Below, one piece after another: positions 1 to 6,334 of a stretch of 8,405 bases of DNA. The stretch comes from CAYUCJ01 sp049282265 (GTDB lineage Bacteria > Desulfobacterota > DSM-4660 > Desulfatiglandales > Desulfatiglandaceae), in contig JBAPTR010000356.1 of assembly GCA_049282265.1 (NCBI GenBank), positions 1 through 8,405 on the forward strand, given 5' to 3'. The position numbers and the translations under genes are program-made. Below the pieces are notes generated by a model that was not told the origin of the DNA, ran no database searches, and worked only from the letters and a program-made list of their open reading frames with translations. Numbering within the stretch: position 1 is the stretch's first letter; every line of letters starts with the position of its first letter.

Positions 1-105
1 CAGGAATATGCCGTTTGCCTGGCTCTTGGGAGCCACGACTTCCTTGGAAGGCCAGCCCTCAAGACGTTTTACGAAGTCCATAAGATCGAGGAAAGGAAAA
101 CATGA
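1..105 (+). CDS. 3' end of an unidentified upstream gene (partial)
   Basis: Frame 1 is open from the window edge to a TGA at 103-105 and gives 34 residues ending in a charged, helix-like tail (..FYEVHKIEERKT). Its stop overlaps the ATG of the next gene in an ATGA arrangement, and the ribosome binding site of that gene lies inside this frame, which is typical of translationally coupled operon genes. Frame 2 is also open here (stop at 113-115), but its product is Arg/Ser/Lys-rich and less protein-like, so frame 1 is preferred. The fragment is too short to identify. The spacing of Ala, Leu and Gly residues loosely recalls the last helices of carboxymuconolactone-decarboxylase / AhpD-like proteins, but I do not assign that function. 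Confidence 0.45.
   Translation, partial: QEYAVCLALGSHDFLGRPALKTFYEVHKIEERKT
88..105 (+). promoter_or_regulatory. Ribosome binding site and ATGA start/stop overlap
   Basis: A purine-rich Shine-Dalgarno stretch GAGGAAAGG (88-96) sits 5 to 10 bases before the ATG at 102. The ATG overlaps the TGA of the upstream frame. This supports the start of the amidohydrolase gene and suggests translational coupling to the preceding gene. Confidence 0.6.
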
Positions 106-1118
106 AAAGGATTGATTTTGAGGCCCATTTTTACACTGAAGAATATGTTCGTGTGATGTATCAGAACGGGGGATATCCAAATTTCAGGGATGATGAGAAA
201 ACAAAGGCCCGCCGACTCTGGTATAATAAAGATGTGGGGCAGCCATTTGCTGATCTCCTCTTGAATGACCTTCTGAATCTGGATGAGGAAAGATTGAAGA
301 GGATGGATGAATGGGGCATCGATGTGCAGTTGCTCAGCCTGTCTGCTCCTGGTCTGGAGCAGTTTGATCCCAAGACAGGAACGGACCTTGCGAAGAGCGC
401 AAACGATGCCCTGTTTGAAGTCACGAAGCGATATCCGGATAGAATTATGGGGTATGCCGCACTTGCGCCCAGGGATCCCATGCAGGCGGCAGACGAGTTG
501 ACACGGGCTGTTGAAGAACTCGGCTTCAAGGGATGGAATACCCATTCAAATTATGGTGAGACATACCTTGACGATATGGAATATCGGCCGATTCTTCAAA
601 AAGCCGAAAAACTGGGTGTGCCGATTTATATTCACCCGACGGTCTCGGCAATTACTCAGATGAGAGGCTATGGATTCGCCCTGGCAGGGGCGCCTTTCGG
701 GTTCGGCATGGAGGCGGCGCTCTGTATCATGCGCCTTATATACAGTGGTGCTTTTGACAAATATCCGGGGTTAAAGGTTATCCTCGGGCATTTAGGCGAG
801 GCGCTGCCGTTCCTTCTCGAGCGAATAGATTGGGCCTACGTGAGGCCTTTCGATCCCGATGCCAGACCAAAATTGTCCAAAAAGCCAAGTGAGTATCTTC
901 GGAACAACATATATATAACCACGAGCGGAAACCATTATCAACCCGCCTTTATGTGTGCTTATGAGGCGATAGGCATAGACAGGATGCTTTGGGGCACGGA
1001 CTACCCGTATGAGGATTTGCAGGAATGCATACAATCACTGGAACAAAAACCCATATCTTCTCTGGATAAAGAGAAAATCTACTACCGAAACGCCGAACGA
1101 ATGGGAATTATTTCATGA
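102..1118 (+). CDS. Amidohydrolase family 2 protein (ACMSD / gamma-resorcylate decarboxylase type)
   Basis: This is a cytoplasmic metal-dependent TIM-barrel enzyme of 338 residues, the normal length for the amidohydrolase-2 family. The N-terminal strand carries E-x-H (Glu7, His9) instead of the H-x-H of classical amidohydrolases. Further motifs are I-H-P (His178), L-G-H-L-G-E (His230), E-R-I-D-W-A-Y (Arg241) and W-G-T-D-Y-P-Y-E (Asp300). From family knowledge, the E/H pair, the barrel-strand His and the late Asp bind the metal, while the GH-L-GE His is catalytic. The block Y-I-T-T-S-G-N followed by a late R-N-A-E-R resembles hydroxybenzoate decarboxylases such as gamma-resorcylate decarboxylase, and also fits ACMSD and 5-carboxyvanillate decarboxylase relatives. 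Function as a non-oxidative decarboxylase is therefore likely, but a hydrolase role is possible and the substrate is unknown. It precedes TRAP transporter genes, 50 bases away. Confidence 0.88.
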   Translation: MKRIDFEAHFYTEEYVRVMYQNGGYPNFRDDEKTKARRLWYNKDVGQPFADLLLNDLLNLDEERLKRMDEWGIDVQLLSLSAPGLEQFDPKTGTDLAKSANDALFEVTKRYPDRIMGYAALAPRDPMQAADELTRAVEELGFKGWNTHSNYGETYLDDMEYRPILQKAEKLGVPIYIHPTVSAITQMRGYGFALAGAPFGFGMEAALCIMRLIYSGAFDKYPGLKVILGHLGEALPFLLERIDWAYVRPFDPDARPKLSKKPSEYLRNNIYITTSGNHYQPAFMCAYEAIGIDRMLWGTDYPYEDLQECIQSLEQKPISSLDKEKIYYRNAERMGIIS

Positions 1119-1168
1119 ATAGCGAAAAGATTGCTCAGGATGTTTCAGAATAGCAGGCGGGAAAATAG

Positions 1169-1657
1169 ATGCTTTCCTCATTCTACCATAAATTAACAAA
1201 AATAAACAGTCTAGTCGCTGCAATATCGTGTATCATCCTTCTTTTCGTAACATTTAGTATCTTTGTGGATGTGATCCTCAGGTATTTTTTTGGGAGCCCC
1301 AGTACCTGGATCACGGAGGTGTCCACCTACCTCTTTCTCTATATCATCTTTTTTGGAACGCCCTACGCCCTTCAGCAGGGGCTGCACGTGAAGGTAACCT
1401 TCCTGTTGGACCGATTTAGTACCAGGAAAATACGTGTGCTGAATCTCGTAACCTCAATATTGGCCACGATATTTGCCATGGTTCTTTTGTGGCAGACATC
1501 GATCATGACGTGGACCGCCTTCAAGGAAAAATGGACATCGCCGACCATGCTGAGTGTGCCCTATTCCTGGATATATGTAGCCATGGTTATAGGCTCCTTT
1601 TTATTGCTGCTTACCTTTTTATGTGAAGCCATCCTGTCGTTCAAAGGAAAATCTTAG
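1169..1657 (+). CDS. TRAP transporter small permease subunit (DctQ type)
   Basis: The 162-residue membrane protein has four predicted transmembrane helices (about residues 14-36, 47-66, 88-110 and 132-156), the usual size and topology of DctQ subunits. The motif V-D-V-I-L-R-Y-F at the end of helix 1 followed by S-T-W-I-T-E-V-S (Trp47, Glu50) is typical of the family, as is the H-V-K-V stretch after helix 2. It partners the large subunit encoded 29 bases downstream to form the membrane part of a sodium-dependent, binding-protein-dependent importer, usually for carboxylates. The start at 1169 has an AGGCGGG Shine-Dalgarno-like stretch at 1155-1161. Substrate specificity rests with the periplasmic binding protein, which is not encoded in this window. 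Confidence 0.93.
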   Translation: MLSSFYHKLTKINSLVAAISCIILLFVTFSIFVDVILRYFFGSPSTWITEVSTYLFLYIIFFGTPYALQQGLHVKVTFLLDRFSTRKIRVLNLVTSILATIFAMVLLWQTSIMTWTAFKEKWTSPTMLSVPYSWIYVAMVIGSFLLLLTFLCEAILSFKGKS

Positions 1658-1686
1658 GATTCTGAGATACAAGGAATAGATTCATT

Positions 1687-2988
1687 ATGGACCTTGGTGT
1701 CATTTCAATAATTTTGGTTGTTGTCTTAGTCCTCCTGTTGGGCCTTGGTACACCCATAGCCTTCTGTCTGGGATTCTTGGGCGTTCTTGGCATAGTCAGC
1801 TTCCTGGATGTGGGCACACTCTATCAGATCGCTGAGATAGCAGCTCAAACGGGAACCAACCTTTTTATGCTCACCCTGCCCCTTTTTATCCTGATGGCGG
1901 AAGTGGTTTCATTCTCAGGCGTGGGGGACGATATCTATTCCACTTCCCAAGACTGGCTCAGTTGGCTTCCCGGAGGTCTGGCCATAAGCAGCGTCGCGAC
2001 TTGCGCCGGTTTTGCCGCCATCAGCGGTTCAAGTCCTGCAACTGCAGCCACGGTAGGCTTGGTAGCTATTCCGGAAATGATAAAGCGAGGATATAATCGT
2101 TATTTGGCCGTAGGGGCTATTGCCGCAGGAGGCACCCTTGGAATATTAATTCCACCCAGCATCACAATGATAATCTATGGTATCATTACCGAGGTATCGA
2201 TAGGAAAACTCTTTATTGCCGGTATCATACCCGGTATTCTGCTCGCGTCTATTCTGTCCCTGGGTATTGCCATTGCGGTGAAAATGAAACCGGCCCTGGC
2301 ACCGCCTATCCAGGGGGTAACCTGGAGCAAGAGGTTCAGGTCTCTTGGAAAGATCTGGGCATTTGTTCTACTGGCTTTCAGCGTTATGGGAAGCATCTAC
2401 TTTGGGGTTGCTACCCCAACAGAATCAGCAGCCATAGGTGCTACGCTTGCCATCTTTATTGCATTTGCATATCGCAGACTGACCTTAAAGGCCCTCCATG
2501 GTGCCCTTTTGAGAACAGTCGGTGTAACCGCAATGATCATGTTTCTGGTCATAGGCGGGAATGTTCTGGCTTTTTTGCTGTCCACTCTTTCCATCCCCCA
2601 ATTCGCGACAGATGCAGTTGCCGCCTTGCATGCTTCGAGGTGGACCATCATGATTATCATAAATATGATCTTTCTGGTTATGGGGTGTCTATTGGACCCT
2701 ATGTCCATTATGGTCATCACGCTTCCAATCATTTTCCCTATTATCACCAAGCTGGGTTTTGATCCCGTCTGGTTCGGAATTGTTGTCACCATCAATGTGG
2801 AGATGGGGATGATCACCCCCCCAGTCGGGCTGAACCTTTTCATTTTAAAGGGGGCGGTACCGGGCATTACAATGAAAGATATTGTCGTTGGTTCCCTGCC
2901 ATTTATCTTTATGCTGCTGATCGGCTTGGTATTGATCATGATTTTCCCGCACTTATCGACCTGGTTGCCAGGAAGGGTCGGATTCTAG
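1687..2988 (+). CDS. TRAP transporter large permease subunit (DctM type)
   Basis: The 433-residue, strongly hydrophobic protein has the length and repeated helix pattern of DctM subunits (about a dozen membrane segments). Family motifs are visible in order: G-T-P-I-A-F near residue 21, A-I-S-G-S-S-P-A-T-A-A-T-V-G at 111-124, G-I-L-I-P-P-S at 152-158, V-A-T-P-T-E-S-A-A-I-G-A at 241-252, L-D-P-M-S at 336-340 and M-I-T-P-P-V-G-L-N-L at 375-384. It forms the ion-coupled translocation path with the DctQ-type subunit just upstream. The ATG at 1687 is preceded by AAGGAA (1671-1676, 10 bases spacing). The gene is intact. Substrate is unknown; organic acids are the common cargo of the family, which would fit the neighbouring decarboxylase-type enzyme and molybdoenzyme. 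Confidence 0.96.
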   Translation: MDLGVISIILVVVLVLLLGLGTPIAFCLGFLGVLGIVSFLDVGTLYQIAEIAAQTGTNLFMLTLPLFILMAEVVSFSGVGDDIYSTSQDWLSWLPGGLAISSVATCAGFAAISGSSPATAATVGLVAIPEMIKRGYNRYLAVGAIAAGGTLGILIPPSITMIIYGIITEVSIGKLFIAGIIPGILLASILSLGIAIAVKMKPALAPPIQGVTWSKRFRSLGKIWAFVLLAFSVMGSIYFGVATPTESAAIGATLAIFIAFAYRRLTLKALHGALLRTVGVTAMIMFLVIGGNVLAFLLSTLSIPQFATDAVAALHASRWTIMIIINMIFLVMGCLLDPMSIMVITLPIIFPIITKLGFDPVWFGIVVTINVEMGMITPPVGLNLFILKGAVPGITMKDIVVGSLPFIFMLLIGLVLIMIFPHLSTWLPGRVGF

Positions 2989-3002
2989 CCGGAAGAATAA
3001 AA

Positions 3003-3008
3003 TATAAT
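3003..3008 (+). promoter_or_regulatory. Possible -10 element before the molybdoenzyme genes
   Basis: A perfect TATAAT hexamer lies in the 53-base gap between the TRAP large subunit and the molybdoenzyme gene, 34 bases before the start codon. No convincing -35 hexamer is found 16 to 18 bases upstream (best matches there are GGATTC / GATTCT) and there is no extended TGn. It may be an internal activator-dependent promoter or only an A/T-rich coincidence. Confidence 0.25.
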
Positions 3009-3027
3009 CGAAGCGTGTGAATTTGTC

Positions 3028-3036
3028 GGAGGAAGG
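3028..3036 (+). promoter_or_regulatory. Strong ribosome binding site of the molybdoenzyme gene
   Basis: GGAGGAAGG lies 5 bases before the ATG at 3042 and is the strongest Shine-Dalgarno sequence in the window. It fixes the start codon and therefore supports the absence of an N-terminal Tat signal on the catalytic subunit. Confidence 0.75.
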
Positions 3037-3041
3037 CCTTC

Positions 3042-5723
3042 ATGGCAAGAAAGAAAACCGATTATGAAAGGATGTTGAAAAGCATCAAAACAACCCAAGA
3101 GTGGTTTGAACCCTCACCTTATAAGTGGCAGAGGGTCGATCCCAAGGAAAAAGGGGGGAAAAAGACACTCTATGGCTTGTGCCGTGCCTGTATGCAGGGA
3201 GACTGCTCGACCCTCGTTCACCTGGAAGACGGGGTTGTCACCAGGGTAGAGGGCAATCCGGATACGCCGCCTAATTATGGCTCCCTTTGCGCCAAAGGGA
3301 ATGCGGAAATTATGGGGCTGTATAACCCGTACCGCGTTAAGACGCCCATGGTGCGGACGAACCCCCTGAAAGGCCTGGATGTGGACCCCATGTGGAAAGA
3401 GGTGAGCTGGGGTGAGGCCATGGACCTCACGGCCGAAGGCTTGAAAAAAGTGAGGGAAAAGGACGCGAGGGGCCTGGTGATCTGCGAGGGTTGGGGAGAA
3501 CGGGATACCATTTTCCGGCAGCCGTTCGGCCATGCCTTTGGAACGCCCAATGAGATAGGTTCCCACGGTGCCCTTTGTACGGTGCACTATGCGACGGGAT
3601 TGATCCAATCCGGTTATCCTGTCGCTGTTGTGGATCTGGAATATTGTCAATATCATATCACCCTGGGTCGTTCTCTGGGACCCAATTTCGGCATTGTCCC
3701 GGGCATGCGTAAGTTCTCCAAGGCCGTGGAGCGGGGCATGAAGCTCGTGGTGGTGGATCCACGAAGCTCTTACGAGGCATCTAAAGGAGAATGGGTTCCA
3801 ATCCGACCGGGGACCGACCTGGCCTTCCTGCTTGCCATGGCGCATGTGATTCTCCATGAAATAAAGGTTTATGACAAATTCTTTCTCCTAAACCGAACCA
3901 ATGCCCCCTATCTGATCGGCCCGGACGGGAAATACGTCAGAGAAGCCGGCAAAGGCAAACCGCTGATGTGGGACGATCTCGAAAATAAGGCCAAGCCTTT
4001 TGATGCCCAATTTGGTGAGATAGCCCTGCAAGGCACCCGTGAGATCAGCGGGGTGACCTGCAAGACCGCCTTTGACATGATTTGTGAAGAATACGTCCGG
4101 TACACGCCGGAGTGGGCGGAAGAAATATGCACTGTGCCGGCAAAGACCATCAGGCGCCTGGCAAAGGAATTCATTGAAAATGCCCGCATAGGAAGCACTA
4201 TTGAAATCGATGGATTCACCTTCCCCTTCAGGCCCGCATCCCTCAATGTGGAGCGCAATGTCACGAATCGAAGGGGCGGCACCTATGCGGACCTTGTGGG
4301 GAAGATTATTAATATGCTGGTAGGAAATATCGAAGTACCAGGTGGATGCCTCAGCTGCAGCTACAGGGGCCCCATCATGGGGCCAACCGGTGATGGAACC
4401 GTCACTCCCGGCTACGAGGCTGTCCCGAAACCCTTCAAGTTTCCCCCGGACCATTTGAGCATGGCGGAATTTTACCCGCACCAACATACGGCTCCGCACC
4501 TGGCTATCAACGCCATCTTGAACCCCGAAAAATACCATCTACCATACCGGGCGGAGGCATGGATGTCGGTAGGCGGCAATCCCATCCGACAAAACGCCCA
4601 ACCCGAATCCTATGTGGAAGGATTTAAAAAACTCTCATTTGTTGTTTCCATTGCCTACCACATGGATGAAGTAGCGATTCTTAGCGATGTATTGCTGCCC
4701 GAACACAGCGCCCTCGAGAGATTTCGTGTGGCCCCGTTTTATTTACAGCACCAATCCATTGACAATGAAGTCAATGGCCTGAAAATGATTCAGCTGCGTG
4801 AAGCCGTCCCTCCCCTTTTCAATACAAGACACGTGGATGACATCTTTATGGAATTGGCGGAACGGTTGGGCATCCTCTATGGCGAAGGCGGGCTCTATGA
4901 TCAGCTGAATAAAGCCATCGATTGGGTGGACAAGGCCGACGGCCTCAACATGAATGGACAATGGAAACTGGATGTTGAAAAAAAGTACACCCTGGAAGAG
5001 ATCTTTGACAGGCAGATCAGGGGCTGGCCTTACAGTGACGGGAAGGGCTTGGAGGACCTGAAAAAGAAGGGCAATATCCAATACTGGAAACCACGTAAGG
5101 AATTCTACCTTTATTACTATTTTCCAGACAACAAGACCAGACACCCTATCTATATGACGGGACTCAAAGAGGTCGGCGATGAATTGCGGGCCAATCTCGA
5201 GAAGCACAATATAGGTTTTCCCGGAATTGAGAATATGGATTATATCTTTGATCTCTACCGGCCCATACCCCATTGGGTGGAGACCTCGGAGTACAAACCC
5301 CCGAAAGAATATGATCTTTGGGCTATTAACTGGAAGACCCCATATATCGGTAACGACGCCAGCAACCTGACGGGCAATCCCTGGCTGGCTGAGATATACG
5401 CCAAGGATCCATGGGAATCCGTTATCCTCCTTAATCCCGTTACGGCCCAACGCAAGAGGCTGGATGAGGGAGCGCGAATTGTCGTTGAATCACGATATGG
5501 AAAAATCGAGGGGCGCCTGCGTATCTCTGAACTGTTTCATCCTGACGCCGTTGGGGTCGGGGGAAGCTATGGCTTGGGAACACGTCAGTCCAGCCCCTTG
5601 AACAGGCTGGGGCCCAATTTCAATGCGCTTCTTTCGCTTGAAGACAAGACCTTGGACGGCGTAAGCGGCGGTCAAGATACTGCTCCCGCCGTGAAGATTT
5701 ACAGAGAGGAAGTGAAATTGTGA
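3042..5723 (+). CDS. Molybdopterin (bis-MGD) oxidoreductase catalytic subunit, DMSO reductase family, no Tat signal
   Basis: This 893-residue catalytic subunit belongs to the DMSO reductase superfamily. Near the N-terminus it binds one [4Fe-4S] cluster through Cys47, Cys50, Cys55 and Cys83 (C-x2-C-x4-C-x27-C). The main molybdopterin domain follows; the segment F-G-T-P-N-E-I-G-S-H-G-A-L-C puts Cys179 at the usual Mo-ligand position, as in polysulfide, thiosulfate and arsenate reductases. V-V-V-D-P-R-S-S at 236-243 and W-V-P-I-R-P-G-T-D at 251-259 are standard cofactor-binding blocks. The C-terminal dinucleotide-binding domain spans about 757-870. The protein starts M-A-R-K-K-T-D-Y-E-R with no twin-Arg or hydrophobic leader, so it should stay in the cytoplasm. 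It overlaps the iron-sulfur subunit gene by four bases. The layout and missing leader suggest the PadB-like (phenylacetyl-CoA:acceptor oxidoreductase) group rather than periplasmic reductases; the substrate is not determinable here. Confidence 0.93.
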   Translation: MARKKTDYERMLKSIKTTQEWFEPSPYKWQRVDPKEKGGKKTLYGLCRACMQGDCSTLVHLEDGVVTRVEGNPDTPPNYGSLCAKGNAEIMGLYNPYRVKTPMVRTNPLKGLDVDPMWKEVSWGEAMDLTAEGLKKVREKDARGLVICEGWGERDTIFRQPFGHAFGTPNEIGSHGALCTVHYATGLIQSGYPVAVVDLEYCQYHITLGRSLGPNFGIVPGMRKFSKAVERGMKLVVVDPRSSYEASKGEWVPIRPGTDLAFLLAMAHVILHEIKVYDKFFLLNRTNAPYLIGPDGKYVREAGKGKPLMWDDLENKAKPFDAQFGEIALQGTREISGVTCKTAFDMICEEYVRYTPEWAEEICTVPAKTIRRLAKEFIENARIGSTIEIDGFTFPFRPASLNVERNVTNRRGGTYADLVGKIINMLVGNIEVPGGCLSCSYRGPIMGPTGDGTVTPGYEAVPKPFKFPPDHLSMAEFYPHQHTAPHLAINAILNPEKYHLPYRAEAWMSVGGNPIRQNAQPESYVEGFKKLSFVVSIAYHMDEVAILSDVLLPEHSALERFRVAPFYLQHQSIDNEVNGLKMIQLREAVPPLFNTRHVDDIFMELAERLGILYGEGGLYDQLNKAIDWVDKADGLNMNGQWKLDVEKKYTLEEIFDRQIRGWPYSDGKGLEDLKKKGNIQYWKPRKEFYLYYYFPDNKTRHPIYMTGLKEVGDELRANLEKHNIGFPGIENMDYIFDLYRPIPHWVETSEYKPPKEYDLWAINWKTPYIGNDASNLTGNPWLAEIYAKDPWESVILLNPVTAQRKRLDEGARIVVESRYGKIEGRLRISELFHPDAVGVGGSYGLGTRQSSPLNRLGPNFNALLSLEDKTLDGVSGGQDTAPAVKIYREEVKL
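5704..5723 (+). promoter_or_regulatory. RBS and GTGA overlap of the iron-sulfur subunit gene
   Basis: GAGAGGA (5704-5710) precedes a GTG start at 5720 by 9 bases, and the GTG overlaps the TGA stop of the catalytic subunit (5721-5723). The residues from the GTG (M-R-Y-A-M-V-I-D-L-Q-K-C) match the usual distance to the first Cys of this family. The in-frame ATG at 5732 is a shorter alternative, but it has a less well placed ribosome binding site. Confidence 0.6.
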
Positions 5724-6325
5724 GATACGCCATGGTCATTGATCTCCAAAAGTGTGTGGGCTGCAACTCATGCACGGTGGCGTGCAGGGCAGAGCAGGGA
5801 ACACCAGCGGGTGTCCATTTCCATAAGGTAGTCAAGTATGAGGCCGGCAGATATCCCAATGCCAAGATGAAATTCCTGCCCATGCCGTGCATGCATTGCC
5901 AGAATCCTCCCTGCCTCAAGGTATGCCCTACGGGTGCCACCTACCAATGTGAAGACGGGCTGGTTCTGATCGATCATGACAAATGTATCGGCTGTCGCGC
6001 CTGTATGGTGGCATGTCCCTATGAAACCCGGCATTTTTTATGGGATGTCGCATGCTATTTTGACGGACAGTTACCCACACCGTTTGAGCAAGTTAAACAG
6101 GATAGTTTCGATAGGGGTACCGTGGTTAAATGTAACTTCTGCGTCCAACGGCTGGTACAAGGGAGGCTGCCCGCATGTGTAGAAACCTGCCCTTCTCAGG
6201 CAAGGACCTTCGGAGATCTCGATGATCCGGAAAGCGAGGCATCCAGGTTGATTGTCCTTCACAGGGGTACACGCTTCAGGGAGGAACTCGGGACAGAGCC
6301 TTCAGTCTATTATATAAAGGGATAG
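5720..6325 (+). CDS. Four-cluster 4Fe-4S ferredoxin-type electron-transfer subunit (DmsB/PsrB/PadC type)
   Basis: The 201-residue protein carries sixteen Cys in four groups: 12/15/18/22, 57/60/65/69, 89/92/95/99 and 138/141/153/157. This is the complete set for four [4Fe-4S] clusters in the DmsB / PsrB / NrfC fold. It would wire electrons between the molybdenum site of the catalytic subunit and the membrane anchor. The C-terminus L-G-T-E-P-S-V-Y-Y-I resembles the usual tail of PsrB-like subunits. No signal peptide is present, consistent with a complex on the cytoplasmic face. The gene starts with GTG in a four-base overlap with the catalytic subunit gene, so the two subunits are probably made by coupled translation. 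The full set of four clusters also separates it from the small subunit of pyrogallol-phloroglucinol transhydroxylase, which has fewer clusters. Confidence 0.95.
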   Translation: MRYAMVIDLQKCVGCNSCTVACRAEQGTPAGVHFHKVVKYEAGRYPNAKMKFLPMPCMHCQNPPCLKVCPTGATYQCEDGLVLIDHDKCIGCRACMVACPYETRHFLWDVACYFDGQLPTPFEQVKQDSFDRGTVVKCNFCVQRLVQGRLPACVETCPSQARTFGDLDDPESEASRLIVLHRGTRFREELGTEPSVYYIKG

Positions 6326-6334
6326 GGAAAAACA

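Noticed and set aside
1115..1153. Tiny ORF of 12 codons overlapping the amidohydrolase stop (ATGA)
   Set aside because: It has a start overlap like real coupled genes, but the peptide is only 12 residues with no recognisable feature. It is more likely chance than a leader peptide.
2397..2939. Minus-strand open frame of 180 codons
   Set aside because: It is antisense to the conserved DctM-type membrane protein; its Met/Ile/Pro/Thr-rich product reflects the complement of hydrophobic codons.
3114..3857. Long open frame on the minus strand opposite the molybdoenzyme gene (247 codons)
   Set aside because: It lies fully inside a well-supported gene with cofactor motifs on the + strand, and its translation shows no recognisable domain. 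It is a codon-bias shadow.
4743..5450. Minus-strand open frame of 235 codons
   Set aside because: It is opposite the C-terminal half of the catalytic subunit, has no family features, and lacks a convincing ribosome binding site.
3042..5723. Respiratory arsenate, polysulfide or thiosulfate reductase assignment
   Set aside because: The Mo-ligand context and subunit set are similar, but these enzymes carry Tat leaders and work outside the cytoplasmic membrane. No leader is visible here and no other arsenic or sulfur genes are present.
3042..6325. Pyrogallol-phloroglucinol transhydroxylase or resorcinol hydroxylase assignment for the two Mo/Fe-S subunits
   Set aside because: It was considered because of the decarboxylase-type neighbour. 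The predicted Cys (not Ser) Mo ligand, the full sixteen-Cys small subunit and the NrfD anchor point to a quinone-linked complex instead.
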